A stretch of DNA of 8,540 bases from an uncultured bacterium. GTDB lineage: Bacteria; Methylomirabilota; Methylomirabilia; Rokubacteriales; CSP1-6. Shown one piece after another: positions 1 to 5,605 of the stretch. Below the pieces are notes generated by a model. That model saw only the letters and a list, made by a program, of their open reading frames with translations. It was not told the origin of the DNA and searched no databases. Each line of letters starts with the position of its first letter. Within the stretch, counting starts at the first letter, position 1. Both the position numbers and the translations under genes were made by a program. The DNA lies in contig CAMLFJ010000106.1 in the NCBI GenBank assembly GCA_946479205.1, forward strand, positions 1 through 8,540, in the 5' to 3' direction.

Positions 1-418
1 CGGCCAGGTAGTCGTCGGAGACGCGCCCGCGCTCCTTGAAGGGCGCGCCCACCGATCGCATCTCGGGCTCGCACCAGCCGACGCCCAGGCCGAAGATCAG
101 TCGGCCGTTCGAGAGCACGTCGAGCGAGGCGAGCTGCTTGGCCAGGACCAGGGCCTGCCGCTGCGGCAGGATGATGACCCCGGTGCCGAGCTTGATGCGG
201 GAGGTGTGGGCGGCGAGGTACGTGAGCGCCACCACCGGGTCGAGGAGCCGCATGTCGGGCGCCATCGGCCGGCCGGGCACCGGCGGGTCCGGCAGCACGA
301 CGTGATCGGCCACCCAGAGCGACTCGAAGCCGGCGGCTTCGGCGGCGCGCCCGATCCGGGCCGCCGCGTCCGGATAGGCGCAGGTGTTCAGGTTGACGCC
401 GTGCAGGCCGTACTTCAT
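1..418 (-). CDS. LLM-class (luciferase-like, probably F420-dependent) oxidoreductase, N-terminal part
   Basis: This is the N-terminal 139 codons of a luciferase-like TIM-barrel oxidoreductase; the rest lies beyond the left window edge. It starts MKYGLHGVNL. It shows family hallmarks: an early helix then ESLWVADHVVLP (residues 32-43), the strand RIKLGTGVIILPQRQ (74-88), and the block LDVLSNGRLIFGLGVGW (99-115), typical of F420-dependent LLM enzymes of the TIGR03619 type. Such enzymes use reduced flavin or F420 to oxidise or reduce small organic substrates in the cytoplasm. The substrate cannot be read from this fragment, and FMN rather than F420 use is possible. The ATG overlaps the TGA of the upstream dehydrogenase gene as ATGA (415-418). 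There is no well-spaced Shine-Dalgarno (GGGAG abuts the ATG), so translational coupling is likely. Family call is firm; cofactor is inferred. Confidence 0.9.
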   Translation of the reverse strand, partial: MKYGLHGVNLNTCAYPDAAARIGRAAEAAGFESLWVADHVVLPDPPVPGRPMAPDMRLLDPVVALTYLAAHTSRIKLGTGVIILPQRQALVLAKQLASLDVLSNGRLIFGLGVGWCEPEMRSVGAPFKERGRVSDDYLA

Positions 419-1308
419 CTCCCGGGCGCCTTCATGCCGGCCAGCCGCTCGATGATCGTGAACACCACGCTGGTGTCCTGCTCGCCGAGCCCGGCGGCCA
501 GCGCGGCCTGCTGGTAGTGCTGGGCCAGGTTCGAGAAGGTCACCGGCACGTGGAGCTCCTTGGCGATGGTGTGGAAGGTCTCGAGGTCCTTGTTCATCAG
601 CGCGACCTTGAAGCCCGGCTCGAAGTCGCGGGGGATCAGGGCGCGCGGGATGCGCTCGATCGCCTTGCTGCCGCCGCTGCTCGCCTTCACCACCTCGTAG
701 ATCGTCATCGGGTCGAGCCCCGCCTTCACGCCCAGCACGAAGCCTTCCATCATGGTGGCGCTGTTCACGCACGCCATCATGTTGTTGATGGCCTTGATGG
801 TGTTGCCCGCGCCCGCCGGCCCGACGTGGAAGATGTTGGGCCCCATGGCGCGCAGCACCGGGCGCGCCTTCTCCATCGCCGCCGCGTCGCCGCCGACCAT
901 GATGGCGAGCGTGCCCGCGCGCGCCCCGGTGACGCCGCCGCTGACCGGCGCCTCCAGAAAGGACACGCCGCGGGCCTTCGCGATCGGCTCGATCATCCGA
1001 GGAGTCTTGGGCAGCACGCTGCTCAGGTCGATCAGGATCGTGCCCGGCTTCGCGCGCTGCACGAGGCCGCCCTCGTCGAGGTACATGGCCTCCACGTCCG
1101 GAGAGGCAGGCAGGGAGGTCAGCACGACGTCGGAGGCGTCCACCACCTCCTTGGCAGAGGCGGCTCGCTTGGCCCCCGCCTGGATCAGGTTCTCCATGGC
1201 CTTGGGGTTCAGGTCGAACACCGTCATCGAAAAACCGGCCTTCAGCACGTTGCCGGCCATCGGGTTGCCCATGTTGCCGACACCGATGAACCCTACGGAG
1301 AGAGCCAT
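415..1308 (-). CDS. NAD(P)-dependent 3-hydroxyisobutyrate dehydrogenase-family oxidoreductase (GarR/MmsB type)
   Basis: A full-length 297-residue beta-hydroxyacid dehydrogenase, the usual family size. The Rossmann nucleotide-binding motif GFIGVGNMGNPMA is at residues 6-18. The substrate-binding signature EAPVSGGVTGARAGTL is at 119-134. The catalytic-lysine segment GAGNTIKAINN is at 166-176, with K172 as the expected catalytic Lys. A conserved KDL follows at 240-242. D32 ends the second beta strand (TVFDLNP), but N34 and P35 leave NAD versus NADP preference open. The family reversibly oxidises small beta-hydroxy acids such as 3-hydroxyisobutyrate or tartronate semialdehyde products; the exact substrate is not readable. 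The start is fixed by a perfect AGGAGG 6 bases upstream of the ATG. It is the first gene of a two-gene unit with the LLM oxidoreductase, which it overlaps by 4 bases. Confidence 0.93.
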   Translation of the reverse strand: MALSVGFIGVGNMGNPMAGNVLKAGFSMTVFDLNPKAMENLIQAGAKRAASAKEVVDASDVVLTSLPASPDVEAMYLDEGGLVQRAKPGTILIDLSSVLPKTPRMIEPIAKARGVSFLEAPVSGGVTGARAGTLAIMVGGDAAAMEKARPVLRAMGPNIFHVGPAGAGNTIKAINNMMACVNSATMMEGFVLGVKAGLDPMTIYEVVKASSGGSKAIERIPRALIPRDFEPGFKVALMNKDLETFHTIAKELHVPVTFSNLAQHYQQAALAAGLGEQDTSVVFTIIERLAGMKAPGR

Positions 1309-1314
1309 TGCGCG

Positions 1315-1320
1315 CCTCCT
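1315..1320 (-). promoter_or_regulatory. Strong Shine-Dalgarno of the hydroxyacid dehydrogenase gene
   Basis: AGGAGG reads on the minus strand, followed by CGCGCA and then the ATG at 1308. The 6-base spacing supports this start codon over alternatives. Confidence 0.85.
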
Positions 1321-1364
1321 TTGGCGAGACTCGGGTCACTGCGAGAACCGACCGGGACGCGCCG

Positions 1365-1393
1365 AGCATAAACCTGCGCGACGGACGGATCAA
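1365..1393 (-). promoter_or_regulatory. Sigma70-like promoter of the dehydrogenase/LLM operon
   Basis: On the minus strand, TTGATC (1393-1388) is followed by a 17-base spacer and TATGCT (1370-1365). Both hexamers match the sigma70 consensus at four positions and the spacing is ideal. The predicted transcription start is near 1358, giving a leader of about 50 bases that includes the AGGAGG. Seen in sequence; activity is inferred. Confidence 0.55.
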
Positions 1394-1400
1394 CGTGCGT

Positions 1401-1406
1401 TAGACT
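1401..1406 (+). promoter_or_regulatory. Possible -10 element (TAGACT) of the methyltransferase gene
   Basis: TAGACT lies 8 bases before the GTG start at 1415. If used as a -10 box, transcription would begin at about 1412-1415 and the mRNA would be leaderless or nearly so. No convincing -35 hexamer is visible 16-18 bases upstream. TAGACT is also the left part of a small inverted repeat, TAGAC-TCCG-GTCTA (1401-1414), which ends directly at the start codon, so it might be an operator or nothing. Weak call. Confidence 0.3.
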
Positions 1407-1414
1407 CCGGTCTA

Positions 1415-2053
1415 GTGTTACGAGAGTTCGCGCTGGAGCCGATCGGGCCCGTCTCCATCGAGGAGACGTCGGCGCAGAATCTCCTCAAGCTCTCGACCCA
1501 TACCTACTGGCGCCGGGTCTGGCCGGCCGGGCTGGGACTGGCCGCCTACATCACCGACCGCTTCGGGGCCGACGGTCTGCGGGGCCGTGCGGTCCTGGAC
1601 CTGGGCTGCGGCGTCGGCCTCATCGGCATCGTCTGTGGCCGCCTGGGCGCGAGCGTCACCTTCCTGGACCGGGAGGCGGAGGCCCTCGCCGCCGTCCGCC
1701 GCAACTGCCGGCGCAACGGCCTGGCTCCTGCCCAAACGATAGGCGGCGACTGGAACCACGGCGGGGAGCGGCTCGCCCCGGCCACCTACGACCTGGTGGT
1801 CGGCGGTGACGTGGTGTACGACGACGCGGAGTGGCCGGCCCTCGGCACGGGGCTCATGCGGACGCTGCGGCCGGGGGGCCAGGCCCTGCTGGCCGACCCC
1901 GGCTGGGTCCCGGACGCCAAGCTGCGGGCGGCCTTTCGACGAAGTGGCTTCGCGGTGACCCGGGATCGATGGACGGTGAGCTGGCCCCCCTGGCGGCCGA
2001 CGCACCGGCAGGACAAGACCATCAACATCTACACGCTCCGCCGGGCCTCCTAA
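1415..2053 (+). CDS. Class I SAM-dependent methyltransferase, DxxY-motif family (METTL20/21-like)
   Basis: A 212-residue cytoplasmic methyltransferase. The conserved N-terminal TYWRRVWPAG is at residues 30-39. The SAM-binding motif I, LDLGCGVGLIGI, is at 61-72. The acidic end of strand 2, TFLDREAEA, is at 82-90. The post-motif GGDVVYDD is at 130-137 and contains DVVY, a D-x-x-Y signature. A WP(A/G)G segment together with DxxY after strand 4 is characteristic of the seven-beta-strand family that includes protein-lysine methyltransferases such as METTL21 and the ETF-beta methyltransferase METTL20, which has bacterial relatives. A protein substrate is therefore plausible but unproven. The start was taken as GTG at 1415 (MLREFALEP). 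Open reading upstream of this runs antisense to the dehydrogenase gene and is not coding. No clear Shine-Dalgarno precedes the GTG. It is divergent from the dehydrogenase and convergent with the MBL gene. Confidence 0.85.
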   Translation: MLREFALEPIGPVSIEETSAQNLLKLSTHTYWRRVWPAGLGLAAYITDRFGADGLRGRAVLDLGCGVGLIGIVCGRLGASVTFLDREAEALAAVRRNCRRNGLAPAQTIGGDWNHGGERLAPATYDLVVGGDVVYDDAEWPALGTGLMRTLRPGGQALLADPGWVPDAKLRAAFRRSGFAVTRDRWTVSWPPWRPTHRQDKTINIYTLRRAS

Positions 2054-2066
2054 CCCACCCCCATCC

Positions 2067-2105
2067 GCGGCTCAGGCCCGCGGTTCAGGCCCATGGTTCA
2101 GGACG
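2067..2105. repeat. Three 13-base tandem units in the convergent gap
   Basis: The units are GCGGCTCAGGCCC (2067-2079), GCGGTTCAGGCCC (2080-2092) and a degenerate ATGGTTCAGGACG (2093-2105). Units 1 and 2 match at 12/13. The third covers the stop codon and last codons of the MBL gene. On the minus strand each unit carries a TGA, and the 13-base period puts a stop in each reading frame. A CCGCGG/CCGCGG stem with a 7-base loop (2065-2083) also lies here but has no T-tract, so it is at most a weak bidirectional terminator. The rest of the 44-base gap between the convergent genes shows nothing else. Confidence 0.6.
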
Positions 2106-3915
2106 GCGCCGGGTTGACCCCTCGCGAGGCCAGCTCCTCTTCCACGAGGGTCGCCAGGTCGTTCAGCGCGCGCACGTCGTCGTCGCGCAGCTCACGGGGG
2201 CGGCGGTCCACCAGGCAGAGAGTGCCCACGCGGCGGCCGAACATCCGGATCGGCCGGCCCGCGTAGAAGCGCGCGCGGATCTCGCCGGTCACCGCGGGGT
2301 TGTCCGCGAAGCGCGGGTCGGTCAGCGCGTCCGGCACGATGAACACGCGGTCGTCGTGGATGGCGTGCGCGCAGAACGAGAGCTCCCGCGGGGTCTCCTG
2401 GATCTCGATCCCCTGGCGGGACTTGAACCACTGGCGCTCGGCGTCCACCAGGCTCACCAGCGCGATCGGGACGTCGAAGACCCGGCGGGCCAACCGGGTG
2501 ATCCGGTCGAAGCGCTCTTCAGGCGCGGAGTCGAGCACCCCGGTGTCGTGCAGGGCCCGCAGCCGCGCGGGCTCGTCGGGCGGGAGCGGGGCGCACATCC
2601 AGCGGCACGCCTGGCGGAGCGCCCACGCGCGGATCCGGGTACGCGCGTAGAGCGTGGAGAACGGGGCGACGAGCCAGTCGGTCACCCCGGCCTGGGCGCC
2701 CGCGGCGCGGTCGGTCTCCGACTCGTCGGCGGCCACGATCACGATCGGCAGCCCTGCGGCCGGGCCCTCCGCGCCGGCGCGCAGGGCCCGGCAGACCTCG
2801 AGGCCGTCGCGCCCGCCGATACGCCGCCCGAGCAGCAGCACGGACGGCGGGGTCGCGCGGACGAGGGCGAGGACGTCGGCGGCATCCGCGGGCGATACCG
2901 CGGTCAGGTCGTCGGCGTGCACCGCCTCGAGGAGCTGCTCGCGGAGCGCGCCGGGGTCGAGCGCCACCAGGACGGACCGGGCCAGCATTTCCCTCGGCGG
3001 GCTGGTCTCGGCGGCAACCGACGTCGGGGGTTCGGGACCGGGCACCAGGCTGGTCGGGACCACCTCGACCGTCTGCCCCTCGGTGGCGGCCGTGACCTCG
3101 AGCGCGGAGCCCGCTTGCCGGCGGGCCGCGGCCAGGACCTGATCCAGCCCCACGTCGTCGCGCAGCGGATCGTGGTGGAAGAGCACGAGCCGCCGCGCGC
3201 CCGCGGTCCGGGCCGACGCGACCACCGATTCCACCGAGCTATGCCCCCAGCCGACCTTCTCCGCGTACTCCGCGGCGGTGTACTGGGCATCGTGGATCAG
3301 CAGGTCGGCGCCGGCCAGGAACTCCACGTGGCGCCGGTCCTCCCCGGCGAGCGCGGAGGCGTCGCCCGAGGCGAGCGCACGGCTGTGGGGCTCGTGGTCG
3401 GTGGCGTAGACGAGCGCCACCCCGTCCGCCTCCAGCCGGTAGCCGAGCGTGAGCGCGGTGTGGTTGAGGTACCGCGCGGTCACCCGCACGTCGTCGATCC
3501 TGAAGGCGCCCTCCACCAGGTCGTGGAAACGGACGGTCGCCGCGAACTGATCGAGGCTCACCGGGAAGTAGGTGTACTGCATCTGGCCGGCCAGGGTCTC
3601 GCGCACCGACTCCCGGAGCCCGCGCGGCGCGTAGACGTCCCACTCGTTGCCCGCGACGAAGAGCGGGGCGAAGAACGGGACGCCCTGGATGTGGTCCCAG
3701 TGGGTGTGGGTGATGAGGATGTGGCCGCGCAGCGGGACGGTCCGGCCGGCCTCGAGCGCGTGACCCAGACCGTGCGCGCCGGTGCCACAGTCGAGCACGA
3801 GGAGGGTGCCGGCCCGCGTCCGCACCTCGACGCACGAGGTGTTCCCGCCGTACCGGACGGTCCCGGGCCCCGGCTTCGCGATCGATCCCCGGGTGCCCCA
3901 GAACCGGACGCGCAT
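2098..3915 (-). CDS. MBL-fold metallohydrolase fused to a degenerate receiver domain and a GAF domain
   Basis: A 605-residue soluble protein with three domains. Residues 1-285 form a metallo-beta-lactamase fold. The start MRVRFWGTRGSI is the standard N-terminus of a phosphodiesterase-like MBL group. The metal motif is HTHWDH (70-75), with further likely ligands H152, D173 (ATDHE) and H247/H248 (FHHDP). After a Pro-rich linker (about 286-311), residues 312-435 resemble a response-regulator receiver. The phosphoacceptor position is Gly (LLLGRRIGG, 361-368) and the conserved Lys is Ala (LVAPF, 415-419), so phosphorylation is unlikely. Residues 446-597 are a GAF sensor of the type with LDSAPEERFDRITRLA (461-476), SFCAHAI (513-519) and GTLCLVD (564-570). 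Hydrolysis of a small phosphodiester or ester under GAF control is inferred; the substrate is unknown. The ATG lies 2 bases after the stop of the preceding membrane-protein gene, without an obvious Shine-Dalgarno, suggesting coupling. Confidence 0.9.
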   Translation of the reverse strand: MRVRFWGTRGSIAKPGPGTVRYGGNTSCVEVRTRAGTLLVLDCGTGAHGLGHALEAGRTVPLRGHILITHTHWDHIQGVPFFAPLFVAGNEWDVYAPRGLRESVRETLAGQMQYTYFPVSLDQFAATVRFHDLVEGAFRIDDVRVTARYLNHTALTLGYRLEADGVALVYATDHEPHSRALASGDASALAGEDRRHVEFLAGADLLIHDAQYTAAEYAEKVGWGHSSVESVVASARTAGARRLVLFHHDPLRDDVGLDQVLAAARRQAGSALEVTAATEGQTVEVVPTSLVPGPEPPTSVAAETSPPREMLARSVLVALDPGALREQLLEAVHADDLTAVSPADAADVLALVRATPPSVLLLGRRIGGRDGLEVCRALRAGAEGPAAGLPIVIVAADESETDRAAGAQAGVTDWLVAPFSTLYARTRIRAWALRQACRWMCAPLPPDEPARLRALHDTGVLDSAPEERFDRITRLARRVFDVPIALVSLVDAERQWFKSRQGIEIQETPRELSFCAHAIHDDRVFIVPDALTDPRFADNPAVTGEIRARFYAGRPIRMFGRRVGTLCLVDRRPRELRDDDVRALNDLATLVEEELASRGVNPAPS

Positions 3916-3917
3916 GG

Positions 3918-5555
3918 TCAGCGCGTGCGCTCGAAGGTGGCCAGGGTGCGGCGCAGATCGTCACCGCGCACGGTCCCGCCGTACTTGGCGATCGCCTCCC
4001 GGATGACCTCCCGGGCCCGCTCGCGCTCGCCCTTCTCCCAGTACGCCCAGGCCATCCGGTCCCAGGTCTCGGCCAGCTTGTAGGGGCTCACGTCGGCCCC
4101 GCGCTCGTCGATCAGCCGGCGGCAGACCGCGATCGCGTCGTCGGGGCGGCCGGCCGCCATCAGGAGCCGGCTGAGGTTCTGGGTCAGCCCCTGCGTCCGG
4201 TCCCCCGGCATGCAGTTGGCGCAGTTGTCGACGCGCTGCCGGTGCTGGAAGTAGCGCTCCCAGCCCCACTGGGCGAGCGCCAGGCGGTGCGGGTAGTCGT
4301 CCACGACCCAGTACATCAGGTCGACGGCGGTCGCCACCACGTGCTCGTCGTTCGGCTGGTCCACGATGCCCTGGTAGGCCGCCTTGAAGAACTGCCGCTC
4401 GCCCAGACCGTCGTCGCCGCGCGGGAAGCCCTGCCACGCCGCGAGCAGGTCGCCCACGTTCTCCACGCGATACGGAGTCTGCACCGAGGCCCACCACGCC
4501 GGCCGCGGCGCGACCGACACGAAGGCGGCGATGAGCTCGCGCTGCCGGGCCTGGCCTTCGGCTTCGCTCTGGGCCCGCTCCTCCTCGGCGCGGCGCCGCT
4601 CGCCCTCCTCGACCCGGTCGCGGACGACGTAGTAGGCGCCGCCCGCGAGCACGCCGACGATGGTCAACACGAGCGCCCGGCGCGCGAGGCGCCGGCGGCG
4701 CGTGAGCGGCGCCGCGGGCAAGATCCGGACCGCGCCGATGATGAGGAGCAGCATGAGCAGGGAACCGGCCACGTAGACCCAGCGCGGGAGGCTCGCGTTG
4801 CGGACCTGGAAGCGGTAGTTCCACGAGTGAACGCCGGCGTCGTGGGTGTAGAGATCGCCGACGAGACGGCCATCACGCCAGGCCGCGATCCAGAAGAAGT
4901 ATCGCTCGTCGCCCACGCTCGGCGGCAGGCTCAGGGTCACCTCGTTGGCGCCCGTCATCGTGCGCAGGACCTCCCGCTGGCGGTCCGGCTGGGAGCAGGA
5001 GACCGCGGTCACGCTCACCCGGTACTCGGCGCCCGCGACGATCGGGTCCCACGCGAACTCGATCCGCGCCGTCGGCCCCCAGGAGTGGCGGGGCGTCTCG
5101 AAGACGGGCTGGGTCGCGCAGCTCGTGAGCATGCCTTCGAGCGAGCGGGCATTGTCACCCGGGCGCGTGAGATGAATGAGCCGGACCATGTCCACGGTGA
5201 GGCGCTCCGGCCCGCGCTCGGTGACCTCGAACCGGTGCTGGGCCTCGTAGTCGCCCGGGAAGCGGCGCGGGTTGACCGGGTTCTCGTCGATGCTCACGTG
5301 CAGCCGGTACCGGCCGGGCTCGAGGCCCTCGAGCAGCCAGGCCCCCGGCCCCTCGCCCCGCTTCACGCCGCAGCTCACCCAGCGGTTGCCGGTGGCGTTG
5401 AAGCACGTGAAGTCGGGGGGCGCGGTCGGCTCGATCGGCTGGCCGTCGAAGCGCAGGTCGAGCGGAATGACGCCGGCGGTGGCCGCGGCGGGGGCGAGGG
5501 ACAGGAGTAGCAGGACAACGGCAAGCCCGCGCCGCCGCGCCTTCGGGGACCTCAC
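3918..5555 (-). CDS. Exported two-TM envelope protein with N-terminal beta domains and C-terminal helical (TPR-like) repeats
   Basis: A 545-residue protein of no family I recognise. Residues 1-28 look like a signal peptide (Arg-rich, then LAVVLLLLSLAPAAATA). Residues 29-250 are beta-rich, with a LEGLEPGRYRLHVSID strand pair (75-90) and an FN3-like segment, ARIEFAWDPIVAGAEYRVSV (163-182). TM1 is about 258-278 and TM2 about 292-312, separated by a basic TRRRRLARR loop. By the positive-inside rule the loop is cytoplasmic and both large domains are periplasmic. Charged, coiled-coil-like residues 314-340 follow. The C-terminus (about 380-540) is helical and ends in TPR-like pairs (AGRPDDAIAVCRRLIDERG; WAYWEKGERERAREVIREA). 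A CANC motif is at 445-448. GTG at 5555 was chosen because it begins the signal peptide and has GAGGGG 6 bases upstream; longer in-frame starts run antisense-like into the dioxygenase gene. Its role is unknown; tight linkage to the MBL-GAF gene suggests a joint function. Confidence 0.8.
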   Translation of the reverse strand: MRSPKARRRGLAVVLLLLSLAPAAATAGVIPLDLRFDGQPIEPTAPPDFTCFNATGNRWVSCGVKRGEGPGAWLLEGLEPGRYRLHVSIDENPVNPRRFPGDYEAQHRFEVTERGPERLTVDMVRLIHLTRPGDNARSLEGMLTSCATQPVFETPRHSWGPTARIEFAWDPIVAGAEYRVSVTAVSCSQPDRQREVLRTMTGANEVTLSLPPSVGDERYFFWIAAWRDGRLVGDLYTHDAGVHSWNYRFQVRNASLPRWVYVAGSLLMLLLIIGAVRILPAAPLTRRRRLARRALVLTIVGVLAGGAYYVVRDRVEEGERRRAEEERAQSEAEGQARQRELIAAFVSVAPRPAWWASVQTPYRVENVGDLLAAWQGFPRGDDGLGERQFFKAAYQGIVDQPNDEHVVATAVDLMYWVVDDYPHRLALAQWGWERYFQHRQRVDNCANCMPGDRTQGLTQNLSRLLMAAGRPDDAIAVCRRLIDERGADVSPYKLAETWDRMAWAYWEKGERERAREVIREAIAKYGGTVRGDDLRRTLATFERTR

Positions 5556-5561
5556 CTGGGC

Positions 5562-5596
5562 CCCCTCACCCTCCCCTCTCCCCGGAGGGGAGAGGG
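5562..5596 (-). repeat. 35-base palindromic dispersed repeat, copy 1
   Basis: On the minus strand it reads CCCTCTCCCCTC, then C, GGGGAGAGGG, then G, AGGGTGAGGGG. It matches copy 2 (8183-8217) at 33 of 35 positions. Here the palindrome is extended to a perfect 14-base inverted repeat (5570-5583 with 5587-5600, loop of 3). It fills the 50-base gap between the dioxygenase stop and the GTG of the membrane-protein gene. The GAGGGG of its tail sits 6 bases before that GTG and probably serves as the ribosome-binding site. A stable hairpin just upstream could modulate translation or protect the transcript. There is no T-tract, so it is not a standard intrinsic terminator. Confidence 0.8.
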
Positions 5597-5605
5597 GAGG
5601 AAACG

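Noticed and set aside
752..1414. N-terminal extension of the methyltransferase frame
   Set aside because: This part is antisense to the dehydrogenase gene and crosses its promoter. The methyltransferase homology begins only after the GTG at 1415.
1831..4083. 750-codon open frame on the plus strand
   Set aside because: Antisense shadow of the MBL-GAF gene in GC-rich DNA. The translation is low-complexity, rich in R, G, A, H and V, with no domain motifs, while the opposite strand encodes clear domains.
4208..4224. CANC in the envelope protein as a thioredoxin-like or heme site
   Set aside because: CxxC alone, without a following His for heme or a surrounding thioredoxin fold, does not support either assignment.
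4242..5510. 422-codon open frame on the plus strand
   Set aside because: Antisense shadow of the two-TM envelope protein gene; composition is unlike a real protein and no motifs were seen.
5570..5600. Intrinsic terminator after the dioxygenase gene
   Set aside because: The 14-base stem is perfect but no T-tract follows on the minus strand, and an equivalent hairpin recurs elsewhere, so it is better read as a dispersed repeat.
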